Below, one piece after another: positions 8,683 to 16,839 of a DNA stretch of 64,000 nucleotides. The translations under genes were made by a program, and so were the position numbers. This stretch comes from Edaphobacter sp. Its GTDB lineage: Bacteria; Acidobacteriota; Terriglobia; Terriglobales; Acidobacteriaceae. The notes beneath the pieces are model-generated. The model was not told the DNA's origin. It saw only the letters and a list, made by a program, of their open reading frames with translations, and made no database searches. Position 1 is the first letter of the stretch. Each line of letters opens with the position of its first letter. Location: positions 1-64,000 of the forward strand of contig JAOAPB010000067.1 of assembly GCA_025462645.1 (NCBI GenBank). The letters run 5' to 3'.

Positions 8683-11220
8683 TTATTTGAGGCGGGCGCC
8701 CAGCTCGATGTCCTCGGCGAAGGTGGCGAGGATGGGCTTGCCGTCTTCGCCGTTGGAGGCGGCGAGCAACATGCCGTGGGACTCGAGGCCGCGCATCTTG
8801 CGGGGGGCGAGGTTGGCGATGACGACGATCTTGCGGCCGATGAGCTCTTCGGGGGTGTACCACTCGGCGATGCCGGAGAGGATCTGGCGCCTCTCGTAGC
8901 CGAGATCGACCTCGAGGCGGAGGAGCTTGTCGGCCTTGGGGATGCGCTCGGCGACGATGATTTTGGCTACACGGAGGTCGATCTTGACGAAGTCGTCGAT
9001 GGCGATCTGCGGGGTGTCGGGGGCGGCGGAGGCTGCGGCGGAGTTTGCGAAGGCACCGGAGGCTGGAGACTCGGCGTGGGGTGGGGTTCGGACGAGGTCG
9101 GGGCCGGGGGCTGCCGCCGCGCCGACGTGGGAGCCGGGATTCTGCTCGGAGAGGCTGCTGGTGCGGGGCGGGGCTCCGGGGTGCGTGGAGTCAGAGGGGG
9201 CAGGGGAGGTGTGGGTGGTCTTCTCGTCGACGAACTTGGACGGGGTGGGCTGCTCTGCTTTTTGTGGGGTGTTGTTCAGTTCCATGTCGGTCATGATCTG
9301 GATGAGTCCTTTGTCTGCTCGGGGGAAGATGGGGGAGAGGGGGCCTAGTTTTGTGCCGGGTTTCAGTCCGCCCCATTCCAGGTTTTTCAGTTCGCCGTTC
9401 TTGGCGGCTTGTTCGATGGCGCCTAGGCCTAGTTGGGCCCAGACGGCAGCTGTGGCGTAGGGGAGAACGGGATAAAAAAGAGCGGTAATGATTCGGATGG
9501 ATTCAGCTGCGGTATACAAGACCTCCTCTAATTTGACGCGTTTGCTCTCATCCGCAGCGAGTTTCCAAGGCGCACTACGGGTCACATATTCATCTACATA
9601 AGTTATGTGTTCTGCGATTAGCGACAGAGAAGTAGAAAAGTTCAGCCCAATGATAATGTCATCAAAACCGGATGACCGAAGCCAATAATTAGAGTCGTGT
9701 TCGCTGCCAAGATCATTCATCAACTTAATCGCTGGCAAGCCGACCGCATCAACGCTAATTGATTCAATTGAATCAACGAAAGCGGGATCCCTCCTTCTGA
9801 TCAAAGGACGTTTTTCTGGTATCAATCCCTCTCTGTATTTGTGGATCATCGACAGCGTGCGGCTGACTAGGTTGCCATAGCCATTCGCCAAGTCGCTGTT
9901 GTAGCGCTGGACTAGAGCGTCGAAGCTGAAGCTGCCGTCCTGGCCGAAGGGGATCTCGCGGAGGAGGAAGTAGCGGAGGACATCGGACGCGAAGAGGTCT
10001 TGTTCGGCTTTGGTTGGTTGTTGAGGCGGCTCGGGTGAAGCAGATCCCTCCGCTTCGCTGCGCTCCGGTCGGGATGACACAGAAGTGGGGAGTAGCAGGG
10101 TGCCGAAGGCGTCGAGGATGGTTTCGGTGCGGACGATGTTGCCGCGGGATTTGGACATCTTCGAGTCTTCGAAGAGGAGCCAGCCGTGGGCGGTGATCGC
10201 TTTGGGCAGGGGAAGGCCGGCGGCTAGGAGGAAGGCAGGCCAGTAGACGCAGTGGAAGCGGATGATCTCCTTGCCTACGAGGTGGAGGTCGGCGGGCCAG
10301 TACTTTTTGAATTTTTCCTGCTCGGCTGGGTCGTCGCTGCCGTAGCCGATGGCTGTCATGTAGTTGGCGAGGGCGTCGAGCCAGACGTAGATGACGTGCT
10401 TCTCGTCGCCGGGGACGGGGATGCCCCACTTGAAGCTGGAGCGGGAGATGGAGAGGTCCTTGAGGGCTCCGGGGACGTAGGGGGTGCCCTTGGTGGAATA
10501 GGCGATGGTGCTTTCCGGGGAGATTTGTGGCTCGTCCGGCGAAATGCGGGGGTTCTTCGCTTCGCTCAGAATGACATCGTTAGAAGGATTGGCGAGGTTG
10601 CCAGAAAGATTGGCGATGTTGCCGCGGAGGAAGCTTAGGACTTCGTTCTTGCGGACTTCGGGTTGGATATCGAGACGGTTGTCCGGATCGTCGCTTTCGA
10701 TGAGGTCGATCAGCTGGCGCTGGTAGTTGGAGAGGCGGAAGAAGTAGTTCTCTTCAGTGACGGTCTCGGTGGGCTTGCCGTCGGGGCCGATGGTGCCGGG
10801 AGGGCCGTCGATGAACATCTCCTCGCCGACGGAGTATTGGCCGGTGTAGGTGCTGAGGTAGATGGCGTCGCGGTCGCGGAGGAGCTGGAAGAGCTTCTGG
10901 ACGGCTGATTTGTGGCGGGGGTCGGTGGTGCGGATGTAGTCGTCGTAGGTGATGCCCATGCGGTCCCAGAGGTCGCGGAAGCTCTGCGCGATCTTGTCGA
11001 CGAAGTGCTGGGTGGGGATGCCGGCGGCGGCGGCGGAGCGCTCGATCTTCTGGCCGTGCTCGTCGGTGCCGGTGAGGAAAAAGGTGTCGTCGCCGAGAAG
11101 GCGGTGGCGGCGCGCGATGACGTCGGCCGCAATGGTGGTATACGCGTGACCGATGTGGGGGCGCGCGTTGACGTAGTAGATCGGGGTGGTTAAGTAGAAC
11201 TTTTTTTGTGTCTCAGACAT
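8683..11220 (-). CDS. metG: Methionyl-tRNA synthetase with repeat-derived insertions
   Basis: Charges tRNA-Met with methionine in the cytoplasm. The HIGH signature is PHIGHAY near residue 22 and the KMSKS signature is DSKMSKSRGN near 352. The anticodon-binding domain follows, then a long Pro/Ala/Ser-rich linker, then the C-terminal EMAP/Trbp111 tRNA-binding domain (FVKIDLRVAKI). At 845 residues it is well over the usual ~680. The extra length comes from two in-frame insertions that match dispersed genomic repeats (around residues 200-250 and 380-400) and from the linker. I use ATG 11220 rather than the upstream TTG because MSETQKKFYLTTPIYYVN fits the family start. Confidence 0.95.
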   Translation of the reverse strand: MSETQKKFYLTTPIYYVNARPHIGHAYTTIAADVIARRHRLLGDDTFFLTGTDEHGQKIERSAAAAGIPTQHFVDKIAQSFRDLWDRMGITYDDYIRTTDPRHKSAVQKLFQLLRDRDAIYLSTYTGQYSVGEEMFIDGPPGTIGPDGKPTETVTEENYFFRLSNYQRQLIDLIESDDPDNRLDIQPEVRKNEVLSFLRGNIANLSGNLANPSNDVILSEAKNPRISPDEPQISPESTIAYSTKGTPYVPGALKDLSISRSSFKWGIPVPGDEKHVIYVWLDALANYMTAIGYGSDDPAEQEKFKKYWPADLHLVGKEIIRFHCVYWPAFLLAAGLPLPKAITAHGWLLFEDSKMSKSRGNIVRTETILDAFGTLLLPTSVSSRPERSEAEGSASPEPPQQPTKAEQDLFASDVLRYFLLREIPFGQDGSFSFDALVQRYNSDLANGYGNLVSRTLSMIHKYREGLIPEKRPLIRRRDPAFVDSIESISVDAVGLPAIKLMNDLGSEHDSNYWLRSSGFDDIIIGLNFSTSLSLIAEHITYVDEYVTRSAPWKLAADESKRVKLEEVLYTAAESIRIITALFYPVLPYATAAVWAQLGLGAIEQAAKNGELKNLEWGGLKPGTKLGPLSPIFPRADKGLIQIMTDMELNNTPQKAEQPTPSKFVDEKTTHTSPAPSDSTHPGAPPRTSSLSEQNPGSHVGAAAAPGPDLVRTPPHAESPASGAFANSAAASAAPDTPQIAIDDFVKIDLRVAKIIVAERIPKADKLLRLEVDLGYERRQILSGIAEWYTPEELIGRKIVVIANLAPRKMRGLESHGMLLAASNGEDGKPILATFAEDIELGARLK
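10043..10082 (-). repeat. Dispersed acidobacterial-type repeat inside metG (copy 1)
   Basis: On the minus strand it reads TGTCATCCCGACCGGAGCGC and continues with AGCGAAGCGGAGGGATCT. It is translated as part of SRPERSEAEGSA. This GAGCG-AGCGGAG pattern is a repeat usually found between genes. Here it adds residues just after the KMSKS loop without breaking the frame. Confidence 0.65.
10545..10577 (-). repeat. Dispersed acidobacterial-type repeat inside metG (copy 2)
   Basis: On the minus strand it reads TGTCATTCTGAGCGAAGCGA then AGAACCCCC, translated as NDVILSEAKNP. It shares TGTCAT-CTGAGCGAAGCG with the other copies. It falls in a poorly conserved insertion of the catalytic half. Confidence 0.65.
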
Positions 11221-11336
11221 GAGGGTGGCCAATTTTCAGTCTAGCAGGGGGGTTGGGGGACAGCGGGGAGCATGGGCAGGAACGAGCCACAGGAACAGCA
11301 AAAAAACACGCATGGCGAAAGCCGATGCGGGGGGTC

Positions 11337-11374
11337 TTCCCCTTTGGCTACGCTCAGGGTCAGAGTGACGGAAC
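11337..11374 (-). repeat. Dispersed repeat between metG and the GntR gene (copy 3)
   Basis: On the minus strand it reads CGTCACTCTGACCCTGAGCG then TAGCCAAAGGGGAAGA. It is an intergenic member of the same loose repeat family as the two copies inside metG, about 120 bp upstream of the metG start. Confidence 0.55.
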
Positions 11375-11381
11375 GACTGGC

Positions 11382-12167
11382 TTAGGGGGTGGTTGTCGGG
11401 GTGCTGCTGGATTCGGGTTGGGGTTCTTCGTGGATCGGCGTTGCGGGAAGGTTCTCCTCAGCGGCCTGGGCTTTGCTGGCGAGGTTGAGATGCTGCTCCA
11501 TGGTGTGGCGAGCCTGGGCGGGGTTGTGGGAGCGGATGGCGCGGTAGATCTCGCGGTGCATCTCGGCAGACTCTTTGAGGTCCTGGGCGTTCTGGACGGT
11601 CTTGCTGCGGTACTCGTAGAGGTTGGCGGTGATGGTCTCCATGAGGGTGCCGAGGATGGGGTTTCCGGCGGCGCGCGCGATGGTCCGGTGGAAGCGGACG
11701 TCGTGGATGAGGTACTCCTGGGGGTCGGTGAGGGCGGCGTACATCTCGGCGACCTCTTCGGCGAGCTCGGCGATGTGCTCGTCGGTGGCTCGCTCGGCGG
11801 CGAGGGCGGCGACGCTGGCCTCGAGGACGAGGCGTGCTTCGAACATCTGCCAGGGGAGGAAGCCGTGGAGGGCTCCGAGGACGGAGAGGGAGCTGGAGTC
11901 GAGGGCGGGGGGGCCGTTGGAGACGAAGGTCCCGGCGCCGTGGCGGCTCTTGAGGACGCCCATGGCAGAGAGGAAGCCGATACCGGCACGGAGGCTGGAG
12001 CGGCTGATCTTGAGCTGGCGGGCTAGTTCGCGCTCGGGGGGGAGGCGGTCGCCGGGGCGGACTTCACCATTTGAAATGAGGGAGCGGACGTACTCGACGA
12101 CCTGCATGGTGAGCTGACTGTGTGTCGTCGCGTCGCCGTCGACCTCTTTATGATCCTCTTTTTTCAC
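11382..12167 (-). CDS. GntR/FadR-family transcriptional regulator
   Basis: About 262 residues: an N-terminal winged helix (VRPGDRLPPERELARQLKIS, SRSSLRAGIGFLSAMGVL) and a C-terminal FCD ligand domain with metal-site-like His residues (YLIHDVRFHRTIARAAGNPI, EMHREIYRAI). FCD regulators usually respond to sugar acids or other carboxylates. I choose GTG 12167 because AGGAGC lies 10 bases upstream; the longer ORF from ATG 12257 is possible. The adjacent MFS transporter on the same strand and a TGGTNNNACCA site in front of it suggest that this protein represses the transporter until substrate is present. Confidence 0.87.
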   Translation of the reverse strand: MKKEDHKEVDGDATTHSQLTMQVVEYVRSLISNGEVRPGDRLPPERELARQLKISRSSLRAGIGFLSAMGVLKSRHGAGTFVSNGPPALDSSSLSVLGALHGFLPWQMFEARLVLEASVAALAAERATDEHIAELAEEVAEMYAALTDPQEYLIHDVRFHRTIARAAGNPILGTLMETITANLYEYRSKTVQNAQDLKESAEMHREIYRAIRSHNPAQARHTMEQHLNLASKAQAAEENLPATPIHEEPQPESSSTPTTTP

Positions 12168-12317
12168 GCCGAACAAAGCTCCTTGCCGAAGTGGAAGAAG
12201 AGTATCACGGGCGTAAGACGTCACGCCAAGCAAAGGTGCCGTAGGGGAGCAGCCCATCGTATGCGCCGCGGAGTACGGGCAGACGATGGGCTGTGGGTTA
12301 GAACGGATGCGGGGAGA

Positions 12318-13664
12318 TCAGGCTGTGCGTGGCTGTCCGAGCCTGGGTACGAGGAGATGGAAGATCAACAGAGCTGTGAGATAGGCGAGGCCGGCAAGGC
12401 TGAAGATAAGCATGGGGTGAAGTGAGAAGTAGTGCTTCACGATCCAGGTAAAGGTCGCTCCGCCGACCGCGCCGATGGCTCCGCCGAGGCCGACGACGGT
12501 AGAGACGGCGGTGGAGGGGAACATGTCGGTTGGGGTGGAGAAGAGGTTCGCGGACCAACCCTGATGGGCAGCGGCAGCAAGCGCGAAGAGGGCGACGGCG
12601 GGCCAGGCGCTGTTGGGCGAGATGTGTCCCATCGTTGGGACGAGCATGATGGGAACCACGCAGAGGGCGCAGATGAGGAGAGCGATTTTACGTCCGCTGT
12701 TTACGCTGTAGCCGCGCTTCATGAGGAAGCCGGAGAATCCGCCGCCGGCGATAGAGCCGACGCTGGAGACGGCGTAGACAGCGACGATCTCCCAGTAGGC
12801 GTGAGCCAGATCCAGGCCGTAGTTCTCGTTGAGAAACTTGGGGAGATAGAAGAGATAGAACCACCAGATGGGATCAGTGAGGCCTTTGGCGATCGAGAAG
12901 GCGTAGAGGCCCTTGTGGTGGGCGAGCTCGCCAAAGAGAGCGAAGAAGCCCCTGTTCGCGGAAGGAGAGACAACCTCCTGGAGATTGATCTGGGTCTGGG
13001 TGGCTCCGCGGCGAAGCTTGTTATACGGGAAGAGAAGCCAGACAACGAGCCAGATCAGACCCATGGAGCCGGTGGTGACGAAGGCGGCCCTCCAGCCGAA
13101 GCGGTAGGTGACAAAGGCGACGAGAGCAGGGGCGATGAAGGCGGAGGCGTTGGAGCCGGAGTTGAAGATGCCGGTGGCGAGAGCACGCTCTTCGGAGGGG
13201 AACCACTCCGTGGTGGCCTTGATGGCGGCGGGGAAGTTTCCGGACTCACCGAGGCCGAGCAAGGCGCGGGCGATGCAGAAGCCGACGACACTGCCGACGA
13301 GAGCGTGCGACATAGAAGCGAGCGCCCAGACGGCGATGGCGATGGCGTAACCGAGCTTGGTGCCGAGCTTGTCGATGACGCGGCCGGCCGTGAGGAGACC
13401 GACTCCGTAGGCGACCTGGAAGCAGATGATGATGTTGCCGTAGTTGTTGTTGAAGACGTCCTGGTGGACGGCGTCCTGGGAGAAGTCCCAGCCCATGAAG
13501 GGGAGGTTGTGGAGGAGCGGCTCGATCAGCGAGAGGACGGAGCGGTCCATGTAGTTAATGGTGGTCGCGGCGAAGAGGAGAGCGCAGACGAACCATCGGG
13601 TACTGGGTTTTTCCGGGGCGGAGGTGGTGAAGCCCGAATCAGACAGGCTGGCGGCGTTAGACAT
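12318..13664 (-). CDS. MFS transporter, anion:cation symporter (hexuronate/ExuT-like)
   Basis: About 448 residues with 12 membrane segments. It starts at ATG 13664, preceded by GGGAG. Family signatures are TTINYMDRSVLSLIEP in the first helix, GLGESGNFPAAIKATTEWFP in the middle and GWRAAFVTTGSMGLIWLVVW later. These are typical of ACS-family permeases such as ExuT and GarP, which import hexuronates or aldarates with protons. The exact substrate is inferred from the family and from the neighbouring FCD regulator. A TGGTCTGACCA palindrome 26 bp upstream of the start is the likely operator. Confidence 0.87.
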   Translation of the reverse strand: MSNAASLSDSGFTTSAPEKPSTRWFVCALLFAATTINYMDRSVLSLIEPLLHNLPFMGWDFSQDAVHQDVFNNNYGNIIICFQVAYGVGLLTAGRVIDKLGTKLGYAIAIAVWALASMSHALVGSVVGFCIARALLGLGESGNFPAAIKATTEWFPSEERALATGIFNSGSNASAFIAPALVAFVTYRFGWRAAFVTTGSMGLIWLVVWLLFPYNKLRRGATQTQINLQEVVSPSANRGFFALFGELAHHKGLYAFSIAKGLTDPIWWFYLFYLPKFLNENYGLDLAHAYWEIVAVYAVSSVGSIAGGGFSGFLMKRGYSVNSGRKIALLICALCVVPIMLVPTMGHISPNSAWPAVALFALAAAAHQGWSANLFSTPTDMFPSTAVSTVVGLGGAIGAVGGATFTWIVKHYFSLHPMLIFSLAGLAYLTALLIFHLLVPRLGQPRTA

Positions 13665-13972
13665 GCAGTAGAGGCTCCCGGGAAGATTCTGGTCTGACCA
13701 TTGATCGTGTAGGCCGCTTCGGTGCGGCCACTCTGAACGGAAGTGCGTCGTGGATGAGGATAGCTGTTGGTAGGCTACTTGTGTCAAGCTCGAACTAAAT
13801 GGGTTTGGAGTATGGTCAGGCCACTGATTTCTTGGATTTTGCGAGCGTCAAAGGCTGCTAGAGAGGGATGAGGGGGGTGGAGGTATTTGAAGTCGGCTCC
13901 TTGCGGCCAGATACTCAGGTGTGCCTCCGTCCCAAACGACAGTCGCGCAACATTTACACTTAAACCTTGACT
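13665..13972. promoter_or_regulatory. Divergent control region between MFS transporter and dGTPase-like gene
   Basis: On the minus strand, TTGACA (13782-13787) followed after 19 bases by TATCCT is a possible promoter for the transporter. The region holds a perfect hairpin GGCCGC-TTCGGT-GCGGCC at 13712-13729 and two TGGTC-type palindromes at 13690-13700 and 13813-13823. No other gene is visible. Confidence 0.45.
13690..13700. promoter_or_regulatory. Candidate GntR/FCD operator TGGTCTGACCA
   Basis: A perfect palindrome of the form TGGT-NNN-ACCA, the known half-site pattern of FadR-subfamily regulators such as PdhR, LldR and UxuR. It lies 26 bp upstream of the transporter start. An imperfect second copy (TGGTCAGGCCA) is at 13813-13823. 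Confidence 0.55.
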
Positions 13973-15115
13973 ATGTCTGACAAACTGCATGAATGCGCGG
14001 TCGCCGGGGACCCGGGCGATCTTCTTCTGCTTCGCGTCCATCCCGCGCCCCTTCGTCCGTCCCGCACGGCCTTTCAGCGTGATCGGGAGCGGATTGTGCA
14101 GTCGCGTGCCTTCCGCCGTCTTGCGGGGAAGACGCAGGTCTTTACCAGCCGCGCCTCCGACCACTTTCGCAGCCGTCTGACTCACACGATGGAGGTTGCC
14201 CAGATCGCCCGCGCCGCTGCGGCGGAGCTGGGACTGAATGAGGATCTTGCTGAAACTCTGGCCCTTGTTCACGATATCGGCCATCCTCCTTTTGGCCATG
14301 CGGGCGAACGGGCTCTCGACCAGTGTCTCTGTCGCCATGGTCGCAACTTCGACCATAACCTCCACGCCCTGCGGATCGTAGAGCACTTCGAGCAGCGCTA
14401 TGCCGCCCACCGTGGTCTAAATCTGACACTCGGCGTGCGCGAAGGCATCATCAAGCACTCCCGCGACTACAGTGCCGACCAACACCCCGACCTGGCGGAA
14501 TATCTGCTCGACGAACGGCCACCGCTCGAGGCGCAGCTCATCGATCTTGCCGACGAGATCGCCTATCTCACGGCCGATCTAGACGATGGGGTTGAGTCCG
14601 GCCTGCTCGAGATTAGTCATATTTGCGAGAATGTCGATATCCTCAACCGCTGCTACCGTGCCGTCGAGCGGGAGCACGCCGGTCTCGAGGAGAAGTACCT
14701 CTTCAATGAAGCGCTCCAACTGATGCAGAACACGCTTACCGATGACCTGATCGAGAACACTCGCAAGAACACCCAGGCTATTGGCGCCGAGTCCCTCGCC
14801 GACATCCGAAGGCACACCTCTCGCCTCGCTCTGTTCTCCCCGCAGGCGGAGGCCGAACGCCTGCAGGAGAAGCGCTATCTCTACGACACGCTCTACACTT
14901 GCGATGCGCTCGAAAATGAGCATGACAAGGCCGAAGAGGTTGTGACCACGCTCTTTAACTACTGGATCAACGATCCTGAGGAGCTGCCGCAGGGTTATTT
15001 CGACGAAGTGCGGGAAGAGGGGCTCGCACGCGTCGTTGCCGACTATATCGCGGGCATGACCGACAGCTTCATCCTCCTGCAATACGCCCAGGTCAAACGC
15101 GCCGTCCGCCGCTAG
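13973..15115 (+). CDS. dGTPase-like HD-domain triphosphohydrolase
   Basis: 380 residues. It has FRRLAGKTQVF at the N-terminus and the HD-domain metal ligands SRLTHTMEVAQIARA, then LVHDIGHPPFGHAGE, and LIDLADEIAYLTADLDDG. This matches the deoxyguanosinetriphosphate triphosphohydrolase-like (type 2) family, which removes triphosphate from dNTPs and helps balance nucleotide pools. I use ATG 13973 (MSDKLHE) instead of TTG 13967. It is read divergently from the MFS gene. Confidence 0.9.
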   Translation: MSDKLHECAVAGDPGDLLLLRVHPAPLRPSRTAFQRDRERIVQSRAFRRLAGKTQVFTSRASDHFRSRLTHTMEVAQIARAAAAELGLNEDLAETLALVHDIGHPPFGHAGERALDQCLCRHGRNFDHNLHALRIVEHFEQRYAAHRGLNLTLGVREGIIKHSRDYSADQHPDLAEYLLDERPPLEAQLIDLADEIAYLTADLDDGVESGLLEISHICENVDILNRCYRAVEREHAGLEEKYLFNEALQLMQNTLTDDLIENTRKNTQAIGAESLADIRRHTSRLALFSPQAEAERLQEKRYLYDTLYTCDALENEHDKAEEVVTTLFNYWINDPEELPQGYFDEVREEGLARVVADYIAGMTDSFILLQYAQVKRAVRR

Positions 15116-15190
15116 CACCCGTGGATACTGGACGAATTCGCGATCAAAGCGGTGCCCGTTGACACATCTGCGCTGTAGAATGCCAGCCAC

Positions 15191-15820
15191 ATGAGCTTTA
15201 CCGCGGGCAACATCACGGCACTTGTCGTCGCAGCCAGCTTCGCGGCCGGTCTGAATATCTACGCCACGGTGCTGACCCTCGGTATCCTGGCACGCACGCA
15301 ATGGGTCTCGTTGCCTCCAGGGCTTGAGTCGCTCGGCCACACCTGGGTGCTGGTCGTCTGCGGCATCATGTTCGCCATCGAGTTCGTCGCGGACAAGATT
15401 CCAGGCTTCGACATGATCTGGAACGCGCTTCACACCATCGTTCGCGTACCTATCGCCGGCCTGGTTGCTTACCACGCCAGCTCGCAGCTCTCGCCGCAGA
15501 TGCAGATTATGGCCACAGGGATCGGTGCAGGTATCGCGCTCGCAACACACGGCTCCAAGACTGCTGTTCGCGCCGCCGTGACGCCAAGCCCGGAGCCGGT
15601 GTCGAACATCGCGCTAAGTACTACGGAAGACGTCGTCGCCATCGGTCTTACGTGGTTCGCAACGCACCACCCTATCATCGCCGCATCTGCAGCTCTGATT
15701 CTTCTGACATCGGGAGTCGTCGTTGCCCGGGCCCTTCTAAAAGCTATCCAGCGGCCGTTGCGACGAATCTTCCGCCCTGATCTGGAGCGAGCGGAGGCGG
15801 CCAGAAAACCATCCGTCTAA
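15191..15820 (+). CDS. DUF4126 membrane protein
   Basis: 209 residues with several hydrophobic segments. Conserved DUF4126 sequence is seen in AASFAAGLNIYATVLTLGI, FAIEFVADKIPGFDMIWNAL and ALATHGSKTAVRAAV. The function of the family is unknown. It lies about 75 bp downstream of the dGTPase-like gene and may be co-transcribed. Confidence 0.85.
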   Translation: MSFTAGNITALVVAASFAAGLNIYATVLTLGILARTQWVSLPPGLESLGHTWVLVVCGIMFAIEFVADKIPGFDMIWNALHTIVRVPIAGLVAYHASSQLSPQMQIMATGIGAGIALATHGSKTAVRAAVTPSPEPVSNIALSTTEDVVAIGLTWFATHHPIIAASAALILLTSGVVVARALLKAIQRPLRRIFRPDLERAEAARKPSV

Positions 15821-15832
15821 CGGCTCGCCCTA

Positions 15833-15861
15833 GCGGGTGAAGCGCGGACGGCTTCACCGCT
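15833..15861. terminator. Hairpin between convergent genes
   Basis: GGTGAAGC (15836-15843) pairs perfectly with GCTTCACC (15851-15858) around a 7-base loop, and flanking AGC/GCT can extend the stem. It lies at the convergent ends of the DUF4126 and DUF5996 genes. It lacks a T run, so it is a weak terminator candidate. Confidence 0.4.
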
Positions 15862-16756
15862 CCAGCGCCGCTCGATCCCAGTTTGCGAGTCTCGCGCCAG
15901 CCTCGTAGGTACTCTGCAGAAAGTCCATCACCGCATCGTCTGGCGAAGCTGCCGCGCGCACATCGTCATACTTCAGGATGAACTCTCCAAGTTTTTTATC
16001 GTAGTATGCGGCGTCAGGCTTTACCTTTTCGGCATCCAACGCCGCGGGCGAGGGGGCGGCGTAACAGTAGAAGGCCGCCGTGCCGAATCCACCATTTCCG
16101 GGCCAGAAGCCAGCGCTGATCACCTCGTGCGAGTAAGCCTCGCGAGTGATTCTATCGGCGTCGTCGCGCGGCGGCGCAGGTCGACCGGAGAAGCGCGTTA
16201 CCGCAAGGTCGAAGCTCCCCCAGAAGAAATGCACCGGACTCATCTTCCCGACAAAGCGTGAGGAGAACTGCCTGAAGAGATTGTCTGCAGAGGTCAATGT
16301 CCGCCAGAACCGGTGTGCGTACTCCGGGTCGTAGGAGTGATGCACCTCATCCTTCGCGAACGGAATCGGATCGCTGATCTCCACCGGCACCGGGTTGATT
16401 TCGACGGAGACACCGAGAGTGGAGAGGCATCTCTGATACTCCGCGTAAAAGCTCGCCACAGTCTGGGCGCGTAGCGGCACGGCGAGCTCACTTCCTGAGC
16501 TCAGGCGAAACCGCAGGTCATGACTTACGAAGTCGAACTCGATCTCAAGGAGATCGCCCTGATAGGGCATCGCTGAGGTAGTCAGTCCGCGTGCGCTTAC
16601 GTAGAGAGGAACGTTCCACCAGTGGTTCAACAGCGGAGTCAATTCCAGGCGCGTCTTCCCCACAATCTGCGTCCACATGTGCAGCGTCGCAGCCGTGTCC
16701 TTCCACTTATCCCAGGGAAGCTCAGGCCAACTGTGCGATGGTGCGGTCTTTGTCAT
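15854..16756 (-). CDS. DUF5996 family protein
   Basis: 300 residues. Typical features are WPELPWDKWKDTAATLHMWT, HWWNVPLYVSARGL and, in the middle, GKMSPVHFFWGSFDLAVTRF and SGRPAPP. The family is widespread in soil bacteria and of unknown function. It has no signal peptide or membrane segment, so it is probably cytoplasmic. It follows the BNR gene on the same strand by about 80 bp. Confidence 0.85.
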   Translation of the reverse strand: MTKTAPSHSWPELPWDKWKDTAATLHMWTQIVGKTRLELTPLLNHWWNVPLYVSARGLTTSAMPYQGDLLEIEFDFVSHDLRFRLSSGSELAVPLRAQTVASFYAEYQRCLSTLGVSVEINPVPVEISDPIPFAKDEVHHSYDPEYAHRFWRTLTSADNLFRQFSSRFVGKMSPVHFFWGSFDLAVTRFSGRPAPPRDDADRITREAYSHEVISAGFWPGNGGFGTAAFYCYAAPSPAALDAEKVKPDAAYYDKKLGEFILKYDDVRAAASPDDAVMDFLQSTYEAGARLANWDRAALER

Positions 16757-16839
16757 TACCAGGGGCTCCTATAAGCGATCGAGTGTCTTCGTTGAATGAA
16801 CTTTACTCCAGTCCCACAGGTAAAGACATGTTGAAAAGA

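Noticed and set aside
8776-9348. Long plus-strand ORFs over metG
   Set aside because: They are GC-rich antisense shadows of metG with Gly/Val-rich low-complexity products.
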